Source: Chloroflexota bacterium (GTDB lineage: Bacteria; Chloroflexota; Dehalococcoidia; SM23-28-2; RBG-16-64-32). Taken from it: a stretch of DNA of 60,902 nt. The position numbers were made by a program, and so were the translations under genes. The notes beneath the pieces were generated by a model. That model was given only the letters and a program-made list of their open reading frames with translations. It did not search any database and was not told the origin of the DNA. Shown here one piece after another: positions 18,044 to 25,770 of this stretch. The first letter of the stretch is position 1, and each line of letters starts with the position of its first letter. Where the stretch lies: the NCBI GenBank assembly GCA_029262695.1, contig JAJCYV010000032.1, forward strand, positions 1 through 60,902. Reading direction: 5' to 3'.

Positions 18044-18685
18044 TCAAGCGCCGCGCAGCGACAGGGGCCGGAAGCGGCCCGTCTTCAGCCCGGCGATCAG
18101 GTCTCCGAGGCCGGCGATCTTCGCCTCGAACTCCGTTGCGCACGTGCCCACGTCAACGACCGAGTGCGCGTCGCTTCCAGCCGCCTCCGCAAGCCTGTGT
18201 CGCTCGCACACCGCGGCCGAAAAAGCGTTCTGGCGCTCCGTCCCGCGGCCGTTCAACGTCTCGATCGCATGGACGTGCCGGTACGCCTCGTTATCGCTCG
18301 TCCGTTCGAGCGCCTCGCTCCAGTCACCCTCCTGTGTCAGCTCGAACGGGAGCTGGCGGCGGTACGGGTGTGCGGCGATCATCGCGCCGCCGGCCGCCTC
18401 CACCATCTCTACAAGCTCGCCCAGCCGGTGCATCCCGTAGACGAACTCTTCGAGCCCGAACACAACGACGTGTCCGTGCTCGGTGTTGACCTCGATGCCC
18501 GGGATCACGAGGAAGTTGTGCCGCCGCCCCAGCTCCGCCGCCTTCTCGTTCTCCCAGAAGAAGTCGTGCTCCGTCAGGCAGACGCCGTCCAGCCCCGCCT
18601 TCCTCGCCGCTTCGATGAGCCTGTCCGGCGTCAGGTCGCTGTCGTGCGACAGCGGGTACGTGTGCGTGTGCAGGTCGATCAGCAC
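18044..18685 (-). CDS. PHP-domain metal-dependent phosphoesterase
   Basis: 213 residues. The metal ligands of a PHP barrel are all visible: DLHTHTYPLSHDS at the N-terminus, LTEHD, PGIEVNTEHGHVV, AAHPYR and GSDAH. Such proteins hydrolyse phosphate esters or nucleotides, often the 3'-phosphate of pAp, with two or three metal ions. GTG start 3 nt after the thiolase-like stop, so it belongs to that operon; its role there is unclear. Confidence 0.88.
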   Translation of the reverse strand: MLIDLHTHTYPLSHDSDLTPDRLIEAARKAGLDGVCLTEHDFFWENEKAAELGRRHNFLVIPGIEVNTEHGHVVVFGLEEFVYGMHRLGELVEMVEAAGGAMIAAHPYRRQLPFELTQEGDWSEALERTSDNEAYRHVHAIETLNGRGTERQNAFSAAVCERHRLAEAAGSDAHSVVDVGTCATEFEAKIAGLGDLIAGLKTGRFRPLSLRGA

Positions 18686-18688
18686 GCG

Positions 18689-19855
18689 TCAGTCCGCGCC
18701 GAGGATCAGCGTGCCCGTCGACGACAGCGCGCCGCCGGTGCCGTTCACGCAGGCCAGCTTCGCGTCCGCCACCTGCCGCTCGCCGCACTCGCCGCGCAGC
18801 TGCCGCGTCGCTTCGATGAGGAGGAACATCCCGTACATGCCGGGATGCGTATACGAGAGGCCGCCGCCGTTCGTGTTCAGCGGGAAGTCGCCGCCGGGCG
18901 CCGTCCGCTGGCCCGAAACGAAGGCGCCGCCCTCGCCCGGGCCGCAGAAGCCCAGCGCCTCCAGCGTCACCAGCGCCGTGTACGTGAACGAGTCGTAGAC
19001 CTCGACGACGTCGATCTCCTCGTGCCGCACGCCGGCCATCTCAAACGCGCGCGGGCCGGAGATCGCTGCCGGCGTCGTCGTCAGGTCGGGCATGTTGGCC
19101 AGCGTCCAGTGCGTGTGCGCCTCGCCCGAGCCCAGCACCCAGACGGGCGGCTTCTTGCAGTCCTTCGCCCGCTCCGCGCTCGTCAGGACGATGGCGCCGC
19201 CGGCGTCCGTCACCAGGCAGCAGTCCAGCAGGTGGAACGGATACGTGATCCAGCGCGACGACAGCACGTCGTCGATCGTCAGCGGGTCGCGCATCAGCGC
19301 CTTCGGGTTCAGCATCGCCCACTTGCGCGTGGCGACCGCGATCTCGGCGAGCTGTTCGTGCGTCGTTCCGTACTGGTGCATATGGCGCATGCAGGCGAGT
19401 GCGTATGTGCTCGGCGGGCCGCCGACGTGGTACGGCATCTCGAACTGGGCGGCGGGGAACCACGGGTCCAGCGGCGGCCGCGAGACCTTGCGGAAGCGGT
19501 TGGAGTAGCCAGTCTCGCCGTGCGTGATCAGCGCCACGTCGATCAGGCCGGCCGCAATAGCCGCCGCGGCGTGCTCGACGTGGATCACAAACGATGACCC
19601 ACCGACAGAGGTGCCGTCTGTGTACGTGGGATGGATGCCGAGGTACTCGCCCACCTGGAGCGTGCTCGCACCGGCCGTGAACAACCCGTCGACGTCCGTT
19701 AGCGAGAGCCCGGCGTCGTCGAGCGCGTTCAGCGCCGCCTCGGAGTGGTGCTGCAGCACGCCCTTGTGCGGCACCATCCCGATCTCGTCGGACTCGTCTG
19801 CGCCGACGATGGCGATGCGCTTCAGCCAGCCGGCCTTCTCCCTGTCGGGCGTCAC
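18689..19855 (-). CDS. Thiolase-fold protein of the SCP2/Ltp2 type (probable aldolase)
   Basis: 388 residues with a thiolase-like fold: KGVLQHHSEAALNALDDAGL, DVDGLFTAG, and the C-terminal NTNGGGLSYTHPGMYG and ACVNGTGGALSSTGTLIL. Where thiolases have the nucleophilic Cys it reads GTSVGGSSFVIH, so Cys is absent. This matches Ltp2-like enzymes, which cleave beta-hydroxyacyl-CoA side chains by retro-aldol chemistry and need a DUF35 partner. That partner is the overlapping upstream gene. The aldolase role is inferred from these two facts. Confidence 0.85.
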   Translation of the reverse strand: MTPDREKAGWLKRIAIVGADESDEIGMVPHKGVLQHHSEAALNALDDAGLSLTDVDGLFTAGASTLQVGEYLGIHPTYTDGTSVGGSSFVIHVEHAAAAIAAGLIDVALITHGETGYSNRFRKVSRPPLDPWFPAAQFEMPYHVGGPPSTYALACMRHMHQYGTTHEQLAEIAVATRKWAMLNPKALMRDPLTIDDVLSSRWITYPFHLLDCCLVTDAGGAIVLTSAERAKDCKKPPVWVLGSGEAHTHWTLANMPDLTTTPAAISGPRAFEMAGVRHEEIDVVEVYDSFTYTALVTLEALGFCGPGEGGAFVSGQRTAPGGDFPLNTNGGGLSYTHPGMYGMFLLIEATRQLRGECGERQVADAKLACVNGTGGALSSTGTLILGAD

Positions 19856-20277
19856 TCGGATACCGGCCTGAACTTCGCCAGCGTGATCTCCTCCGTAACG
19901 TCCTCGAACACGACCTCGACGGGCATCTCGCAGCGGAGCGCCTTCGGGTCGGCCTCTACTTCGACAAGGTTCGAGAAGATGCGCACGCCCTCATCGAGGT
20001 CGATCAGCGCCGTCACGTACGGCACCTCGTCGCTCCAGCCCGGGTGGAAGGCGCGGTACTGGATCGCGAACGTGTGCACTCGGCCCTTGCCCGCCGACCG
20101 TCGCCACTCAACGTCGCGGCTGCCGCATTGCGGGCAGAAGTCCCGTGGGTACCAGTACGACTTCTCGCACGAGCGGCAATAGGGGATCCACAGCTCGTGC
20201 TTCTTCGTGCCTTCCCAGAAGCGCTGCGCTTCTGGGCTCGGCGCGGGCAACGGCCTTGCGTACGGTTTGTCGGACAT
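19852..20277 (-). CDS. DUF35 OB-fold zinc-ribbon protein
   Basis: 141 residues. A rubredoxin-like zinc ribbon with two CxxC knuckles (CRSC and CPQC, about residues 34-52) precedes an OB fold (GKGRVHTFAIQYRAFHPGW to the end). DUF35 proteins bind and activate adjacent thiolase-fold enzymes and help bind acyl-CoA. The 4-nt overlap with the thiolase-like gene implies coupled synthesis. Confidence 0.9.
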   Translation of the reverse strand: MSDKPYARPLPAPSPEAQRFWEGTKKHELWIPYCRSCEKSYWYPRDFCPQCGSRDVEWRRSAGKGRVHTFAIQYRAFHPGWSDEVPYVTALIDLDEGVRIFSNLVEVEADPKALRCEMPVEVVFEDVTEEITLAKFRPVSE

Positions 20278-20363
20278 GCTCCACTAACGTTTACGTGAGC
20301 TGGCACGCGGTGTCAACGTCAGGGCGCAATCGGCACCGGAACGTACGGCGCTGAGTCGACGTA

Positions 20364-21197
20364 CTAGTCTCTGGGAGGGTCTTTGGGGGCGTAAGTCGGC
20401 TCGGGTGGCGGGTCGGGAAGAGTGTCGGGCGCCGCCAGGTACGATTTCAAGTCGCCGACGCTGGCGCCGTCCAGGGCGCGCGCCCAGCCGTGGGTGAACT
20501 CGTTCACGCCCAGCTTCCCGTTCATTACCGCATACGATGCGGCGGGGTCTAGGAGGTGGAAATGGGCTCCGGCCTCCTTGTGGCCCTCCGGGAATCCTGT
20601 CTCTAGCCAGTCGCTGTCGTCCCCTGGCATCAGGAAGAGCACGTACTCTCGGCCTTTCTGCAGTGGAGGGTCCCTGAAGTACTGCAGGAAAACTGGAGTC
20701 TCACCCTGGAGGGTCGGGCAACCCGGGCTGACGACTGTGATCGTTTCCGCGGCGTTCCCTGCCAACGTCTCCGCCACGCTGACGGTCATCACTGAGTAAC
20801 AGAAGAATTGAGCGGTGAGACCGAGCTTCCCCGCCCTCCCATAGAAGATCTGGCTAGTCACCGTGCCTCTCACTACAGCCACGCTCTCGCCGATGAGGTC
20901 ACGCAGGTCCTTCTCGCCACCGACCCACATCCCAATCACGCCGGTTCGCGGCAACTCGAACGGATCGTCGCCGCTGGCCTCGAACTCCTCGAGGAACTCC
21001 TCCTGCCTCAAGACCCCCTCGGAATCACCCATCGACTTCTCGTGGGCGGCGATGTACTCCTCTGGTGTGATTTCATCAGTACTCGCCTCCTGGGGGGACG
21101 GTGACGCATCGCCACCAAGGACGGGCCTCAGGACACCGATCCCGAGCCCGACGAATGCCAGGAGCGCCAGCAGTCCAGCGATTCTAAACCAACTCAT
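20364..21197 (-). CDS. Membrane-anchored extracytoplasmic protein of unknown function
   Basis: 277 residues. MSWFRIAGLLALLAFVGLGIGV is a signal anchor without a lipobox Cys. After a Ser/Glu-rich linker comes a beta-rich domain (about 85-225: LIGESVAVVRGTVTSQIFY, TVSVAETLAGNAAETITVVSPG, FLQYFRDPPLQKGREYVLFL). The pattern 'flow of charge or fee, no more than x' is common in uncharacterised secreted proteins. The C-terminus is Pro-rich. No family assigned. Confidence 0.65.
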   Translation of the reverse strand: MSWFRIAGLLALLAFVGLGIGVLRPVLGGDASPSPQEASTDEITPEEYIAAHEKSMGDSEGVLRQEEFLEEFEASGDDPFELPRTGVIGMWVGGEKDLRDLIGESVAVVRGTVTSQIFYGRAGKLGLTAQFFCYSVMTVSVAETLAGNAAETITVVSPGCPTLQGETPVFLQYFRDPPLQKGREYVLFLMPGDDSDWLETGFPEGHKEAGAHFHLLDPAASYAVMNGKLGVNEFTHGWARALDGASVGDLKSYLAAPDTLPDPPPEPTYAPKDPPRD

Positions 21198-21273
21198 AGT
21201 GCCTCAAGAATCCCGGTGATAGGGCCGTAGTCCATTGTAAGCGCTGCAAGGCGGGAGAGTGCCCCTCTTCTGA

Positions 21274-21302
21274 TTGTCTGTATGCAACCCCCGTGCTATA
21301 CT
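21274..21302 (+). promoter_or_regulatory. Promoter of the nuo operon
   Basis: -35 TTGTCT (21274-21279), a 17-bp spacer, and -10 TATACT (21297-21302). The expected start is near 21309, giving a leader of about 37 nt before nuoA. Confidence 0.65.
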
Positions 21303-21345
21303 CCCGCTCGATTAGCGACAAAATTCACAAACGGATTCTCTTCCT

Positions 21346-21717
21346 ATGCTGCCTGAGTGGGGACAAGTCGGATTTCTCCTCCTGATCGCCATCATCTTCC
21401 CCATTAGCGGTATCGGCGCCTCGTGGCTCCTCGGCCGCATCGGCCTCCGCCCCGAGTACCCGGACCGGGTCAAGGAAGACACCTACGAGTGCGGCGTCGA
21501 GACGGAAGGCCCCACCTGGGTGCAGTTCAACTTCCGCTACTACTACTTCGCGCTCCTCTTCGTCATCTTCGACATCGAGGCCGTCTTCCTCTACCCCTAC
21601 GCTGTCTCGGGCGAACGCCTCGCCGTCGCCGGCCTGATCGAGGTCGTGACCTTCGTTGGCATCCTCCTCATCGGCCTCCTCTACGCGTGGCGCAAGAACG
21701 CACTGGAATGGACCTAG
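21346..21717 (+). CDS. nuoA: NADH-quinone oxidoreductase subunit A
   Basis: 123 residues, three membrane helices. The NuoA loop EDTYECGVETEGPTW and the block FNFRYYYFALLFVIFDIEAVFLYPYA are intact. NuoA is a small membrane subunit at the junction with the peripheral arm. It is first in the operon. nuoB, which normally follows, is missing: nuoC starts 5 nt after the nuoA stop. Confidence 0.95.
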   Translation: MLPEWGQVGFLLLIAIIFPISGIGASWLLGRIGLRPEYPDRVKEDTYECGVETEGPTWVQFNFRYYYFALLFVIFDIEAVFLYPYAVSGERLAVAGLIEVVTFVGILLIGLLYAWRKNALEWT

Positions 21718-21721
21718 GGCG

Positions 21722-22243
21722 TTGACCACCCATGTCACCGGTATCGAGATCGCCCACCTGATCGACGGGCAGTTCCCGGACGCCGTGCAGGACGCACAGC
21801 CTGAGTTCGCCGCCGTCAAGCCGGAGAGCCTCGTCCAAGTGCTCACCTGGCTCCGCGACGACTCCGACCAGGCCTACGAGTTCCTCAGCTCTCTCACCGG
21901 CGTCGACCGCATCCAGTGGTTCGAGGTCGCCTATCACCTCGAGTCGATCAAGCACAACCGCGCGGCCACCATCAAAGTCCGCGCAGGCGACCGCGAGAAC
22001 CCCGTCGTCCCATCTGCCGTGCCCGTCTGGCCCGGCGCGCAGCTCCAGGAGCGTGAAGCGTACGACCTCCTCGGCATCGTCTTCGAGGGCAACCCGGACC
22101 TGCGCCGCATCTTCCTCTGGGATGGCTTCGCCGGCTTCCCGCTGCGCAAGGACTACCTGAACCTCCCCGGCGGCCAGATGCCCGGCCTCGAGCGCTTCCC
22201 CGGCGAGCCCGGCGTCGAACTCTCCGGACGGGGCACCGAATGA
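21722..22243 (+). CDS. nuoC: NADH-quinone oxidoreductase subunit C (30 kDa)
   Basis: 173 residues from a TTG at 21722, the first plausible start after nuoA; no ATG or GTG fits. Family blocks: FLSSLTGVDRIQWFEVAYHL, then WPGAQLQEREAYDLLGIVFEG and RIFLWDGFAGFPLRKDY. NuoC binds NuoD in the connecting module. The stop overlaps the nuoD ATG. Confidence 0.93.
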   Translation: MTTHVTGIEIAHLIDGQFPDAVQDAQPEFAAVKPESLVQVLTWLRDDSDQAYEFLSSLTGVDRIQWFEVAYHLESIKHNRAATIKVRAGDRENPVVPSAVPVWPGAQLQEREAYDLLGIVFEGNPDLRRIFLWDGFAGFPLRKDYLNLPGGQMPGLERFPGEPGVELSGRGTE

Positions 22244-23382
22244 CGATCAAGTCAGAGCCGTTCGTCGTCAACGTCGGGCCGCAGCACCCCAGCACCCACG
22301 GCGTCTTTCGCCTGCGCCTCACTCTCGACGGCGAGAAGATCATCGATGCCGACATGGTGATGGGCTACCTCCACCGCTCGATGGAGAAGCTCGCCGAAGA
22401 GCGCACGTACACCCAGAACATCCCCTTCACCGACCGCACCGACTACGTCGCCTCCATGACGGGCAACCTTGCTTACGTGATGGCGGTCGAGAAGCTCATG
22501 GGCATCGAGGTCCCGGAGCGCGCGCAGTTCCTGCGCACGATCATGGCCGAACTCCAGCGCATCGCCAGTCACAGCATGGCCCTCGGCATCTTCGCCAACG
22601 ACTGCGGCGCCTGGCAGACGCCCGTCATGCACATGTTCCGCGACCGCGAGAAGATCCTCGACCTCTTCGAGATGGCGTGCGGTGCGCGCTTGACGCTGAA
22701 CTACATGCGCATCGGCGGCGTTTCACGGGACATCCCGGACGAGTGGATACCGCAGGCGCAGAAGCTGATGGAGGACCTCCCGAAACGCTTCGCCGAGTAC
22801 GAGGACTTGCTCCTGCACAACGAGATCATCGTCGCCCGCGCGCGCGGCGTTGGTGTGCTGACGCCGGAACAGGCGATGGCCCACTCCGTCAGCGGACCGA
22901 TGCTGCGCGGCAGCGGCGTCGCCTGGGACGTCCGCAAGGCCGATCCCTACGCCGCCTACGACAAGATCGACTTCGATATCGCCGTCGGCACCAACGGCGA
23001 CGTTTACGACCGCTTCGTCGTGCGCCTCGCTGAGATGCGTCAGAGCCTGCACATAATCGAGCAGGCGCTGGAGGTGATGCCGGGCGGCCCCGTCCACGAG
23101 CGCCTCGGCACCGCGACGGTCCAGCCGGGCGGCCAGTCGATAGCACCGCTCGCCTTCCGGCCGCCCGTTGGGGAGGCGTACGCCCGCATCGAATCGCCGC
23201 GTGGCGAACTCGGCTACTACATCGTCAGCGACGGCGGCCCTTCGCCGTTCCGGTTTCACATCCGCGCCCCCTCGTTCATCAACCTCACCCCCCTCAAGCT
23301 GATGGCCATTGGCGCCACAGTAGCCGATGCAATCGTCATCCTCGGCAGCGTCGACTTCGTCGTTGGTGAGGTGGACCGCTAG
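22240..23382 (+). CDS. nuoD: NADH-quinone oxidoreductase subunit D (49 kDa)
   Basis: 380 residues, normal length. NVGPQHPSTHGVFRL at the N-terminus forms the quinone-binding loop with the conserved His. Later blocks DRTDYVASM, RIASHSMALG and ESPRGELGYYIVSDG are typical. It carries the quinone site together with NuoB, which is not encoded in this operon. Overlaps nuoC by 4 nt; nuoH follows directly. Confidence 0.95.
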   Translation: MTIKSEPFVVNVGPQHPSTHGVFRLRLTLDGEKIIDADMVMGYLHRSMEKLAEERTYTQNIPFTDRTDYVASMTGNLAYVMAVEKLMGIEVPERAQFLRTIMAELQRIASHSMALGIFANDCGAWQTPVMHMFRDREKILDLFEMACGARLTLNYMRIGGVSRDIPDEWIPQAQKLMEDLPKRFAEYEDLLLHNEIIVARARGVGVLTPEQAMAHSVSGPMLRGSGVAWDVRKADPYAAYDKIDFDIAVGTNGDVYDRFVVRLAEMRQSLHIIEQALEVMPGGPVHERLGTATVQPGGQSIAPLAFRPPVGEAYARIESPRGELGYYIVSDGGPSPFRFHIRAPSFINLTPLKLMAIGATVADAIVILGSVDFVVGEVDR

Positions 23383-24630
23383 ATGCCGATCCTCCTCAGG
23401 GGCGAGTGGTACGACCTCCGAGACCTAGCCAATCCGGTCCGTGAGCTGATCGACGGCCTCGGCCTGGTCAGCGAAGTCGACTACGTCCTCTGGAGCCTCA
23501 TCGCCTCCCTGGCAATCCTCACGTGGCTCGTCCTCAGCGTCCTGGCGTTCATCTGGATCGAGCGGCGCGTCGTCGCCCGCATGCAGAACCGCAAGGGCCC
23601 CAACCGCGTCGGCCCCGCCGGACTCCTGCAGCCCGTCGCTGACGCCCTCAAGCTCTTGCTCAAAGAGGCGATCACGACCCGCGGCGCCGATCGTCTGCTC
23701 TTCTGGCTCGGCCCGGTCATCATCTTCATCCCCACGATCGTCGTCTTCGCCGTCGTCCCCTTCGGCGAGTCGATGGTGCTCGCCGACCTCAACGTCGGCG
23801 TCCTCTTCATGATCGCCGTCGCCGGCATCATGACGCCGGCCGTCTTCCTCGCCGGCTGGTCCTCCAACAACAAGTACGCCATGCTCGCCGCCATGCGCAC
23901 GATCGCCATGCTCATCAGCTACGAGATCATCCAGGTGCTGGCCCTGCTCGCCGCGGTCATCTTCATCGGCAGCATGAACCTGCAGACCATCGTTAGCTGG
24001 CAGGACGAATACAACACCTGGCTCATCTTCATCATGCCCCTCGCCCTCGTCGCCTACCTCGTCGCCGGCGCGGTCGAGATCAACCGCTCCCCGATGGACA
24101 TCAGCGAAGCCGAATCCGAACTGGCCGCCGGCTACCACACCGAGTACGGCGGGATAAAGTTCGGCTTCTTCTACCAGGCGGAATACCTGGCCGGTTTCGC
24201 GATCGCCGCTTCGGCGACAACGCTGTTCTTTGGCGGCTGGACGCTCTGGGGACTCGAGGAGTGGATCCCCGGCTGGCTCATCTTCCTGGGCAAGCTCTAC
24301 GCGGTGTTCTTCGTCTACATCTGGTCGCGCGGAACGCTGCCGCGCCTGCGCATCGACCAGCTAATGACTTTCGCCTGGAAGTTCATGCTGCCGCTGATGA
24401 TCCTCAACGTCCTCCTCGTCGCCGCCGAGGTCGTCATCTGGGAGGAGACAGGCGCCTCGCGTAACGTCGCGCTTCCGGCCATCGGCGCCGTGAACGCCGC
24501 GCTCGCCGCGGTCCTCGTCATCGGCTGGGCGCGCTTCCTCGGTCACGGCAGCGGCCGCGGGCGGGGCTACAGCGCAACGCTGACGCGGGAGGTCGGGAAG
24601 ATCTACTACACGGGCGCAGAGGCATCCTGA
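23383..24630 (+). CDS. nuoH: NADH-quinone oxidoreductase subunit H
   Basis: 415 residues, slightly long, eight membrane helices. Quinone-chamber motifs: ERRVVARMQNRKGPNRVGPAGLLQPVADALKLLLKE, then EINRSPMDISEAESELAAGYHTEYGGIKFG. NuoI normally follows NuoH, but here the stop overlaps the nuoJ ATG by one base. Confidence 0.95.
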   Translation: MPILLRGEWYDLRDLANPVRELIDGLGLVSEVDYVLWSLIASLAILTWLVLSVLAFIWIERRVVARMQNRKGPNRVGPAGLLQPVADALKLLLKEAITTRGADRLLFWLGPVIIFIPTIVVFAVVPFGESMVLADLNVGVLFMIAVAGIMTPAVFLAGWSSNNKYAMLAAMRTIAMLISYEIIQVLALLAAVIFIGSMNLQTIVSWQDEYNTWLIFIMPLALVAYLVAGAVEINRSPMDISEAESELAAGYHTEYGGIKFGFFYQAEYLAGFAIAASATTLFFGGWTLWGLEEWIPGWLIFLGKLYAVFFVYIWSRGTLPRLRIDQLMTFAWKFMLPLMILNVLLVAAEVVIWEETGASRNVALPAIGAVNAALAAVLVIGWARFLGHGSGRGRGYSATLTREVGKIYYTGAEAS

Positions 24631-25142
24631 TGGAAGACACCGGCACCGTTGTCGCCTTCTGGATATTCGCCGCCATCACCGTCGGCGCGGCGATCGGCGT
24701 GGCCGCCGTGCGCAACCTCATACACTCGGTGGCTCTCCTCATCGTCACGTTCGCGGGCCTTGCTGGACTCTACATAACGCTGTCTGCCGACTTCATCGCC
24801 GTTGTGCAGGTGCTCATCTACATCGGCGCCATCGCCATCCTCATCATCTTCGCCATCGTCCTCACGCCGCGTGCTGGACGCCACAACCAGGAGAGCTTCA
24901 TGCTTCTCCCGGCCCTGGCGCTGGCGGCCCTGGTCGCCGGCACGATGATCTTCGTCGCTTTCGATACGAACTGGGGCGCGCAGCGATCCGAAGGCTTCGA
25001 GGGCACCGCGACCGCCATCGGCGACCTGCTTCTCGACAGGTACGCGCTGCCGTTTGAGATCGCCTCCGTGCTGCTGCTGTCAGCCATCGTCGGCGCGATC
25101 TTGCTCGTGCGCCCGGAAGGCCCCGAGGAGGAGGCCGAATAG
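24630..25142 (+). CDS. nuoJ: NADH-quinone oxidoreductase subunit J
   Basis: 170 residues, five membrane helices. The NuoJ segment ADFIAVVQVLIYIGAIAILIIFAIVLT is present. TGATG overlap with nuoH and a shared base with nuoK indicate tight coupling. Confidence 0.93.
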   Translation: MEDTGTVVAFWIFAAITVGAAIGVAAVRNLIHSVALLIVTFAGLAGLYITLSADFIAVVQVLIYIGAIAILIIFAIVLTPRAGRHNQESFMLLPALALAALVAGTMIFVAFDTNWGAQRSEGFEGTATAIGDLLLDRYALPFEIASVLLLSAIVGAILLVRPEGPEEEAE

Positions 25143-25459
25143 TGGACTCGATCGAACTCGAGCACTTTCTCGTCGTCGGCGCGCTGCTCTTCGCCGTCGG
25201 CCTCTACATGGCGCTGGCGAAGAAGAACTTCGTGGGCGTCCTCATCGGCATCGAACTCATGTTCAACGCTGCCAACCTCACGTTCATCTCGTTCTCGCGC
25301 TTCGTCGAATCAGCCGAGCCGCTGAGCGGACACGTCTTCGTCGTCTTCGTGATCACGGTCGCCGCGGCCGAGGCGGCAGTCGCGCTCGCGCTCGCCGTCC
25401 TGTTGTACCGCCTGCGCGACACCATCGATGTCGACCGCATGGACCTGCTCAAGTGGTGA
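25142..25459 (+). CDS. nuoK: NADH-quinone oxidoreductase subunit K
   Basis: 105 residues, three helices. Two conserved buried glutamates are present (VLIGIELMFNAANL and AAAEAAVALALAV). It is an MrpC-like proton-channel element. GTG start sharing a base with the nuoJ stop. Confidence 0.94.
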   Translation: MDSIELEHFLVVGALLFAVGLYMALAKKNFVGVLIGIELMFNAANLTFISFSRFVESAEPLSGHVFVVFVITVAAAEAAVALALAVLLYRLRDTIDVDRMDLLKW

Positions 25460-25478
25460 TGGACGGAGTGAAGTAACC

Positions 25479-25673
25479 ATGTGGGCCAAGTTCATGGAGA
25501 CGAAGAACGCGTACTCGGCGGGGATCTGGAAAGAACTCTTCAACCAGTGCGCCGTCTCCGTTCGCGTCGTCCCCCGCTCCGGCCTCCGCGAGGGCTCGGA
25601 GTTCGAGCCGCACGACATCTACGTCCCGTGGGGCAAGCTGCACGTCGCCGAAGAGATCCTGAGGAAGAGCTGA
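25479..25673 (+). CDS. Small DUF2007-like protein inside the nuo operon
   Basis: 64 residues starting MWAKFMETKNAYSAGIWKE. The pattern of a short helix with 'NAYSAGIWKELF', a central strand 'VSVRVVPRSG' and the ending 'YVPWGKLHVAEEILRK' is like DUF2007 signal-transduction proteins, which are small ferredoxin-fold domains. The ATG is 19 nt after nuoK, with GGAG upstream. It is soluble, unlike all its neighbours. Its place between nuoK and nuoL suggests a tie to complex I, but no function is known. Confidence 0.65.
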   Translation: MWAKFMETKNAYSAGIWKELFNQCAVSVRVVPRSGLREGSEFEPHDIYVPWGKLHVAEEILRKS

Positions 25674-25726
25674 TGATCCCCGTAGCCAGGAGCAAGGCGC
25701 AAAGCGCAGGGCGGGCCGGTCGGTCC

Positions 25727-25766
25727 CTGTCTCCTGTCTCCTGTCTCCCGTCTCCTGATCGGAGAC
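25727..25766 (+). repeat. Heptamer tandem repeat complementary to the nuoL ribosome site
   Basis: Four 7-bp units CTGTCTC (the fourth CCGTCTC) at 25727-25754. Each contains GTCTCC once its neighbour's first base is included. The Shine-Dalgarno of nuoL is GGAGAC (25761-25766), its exact complement. The last unit forms GTCTCC-TGATC-GGAGAC. Confidence 0.75.
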
Positions 25767-25770
25767 ACCA

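Noticed and set aside
18023-19597. 524-codon open frame opposite the PHP and thiolase-like genes
   Set aside because: Arg/Val-rich shadow; both genes beneath it carry full family motifs.
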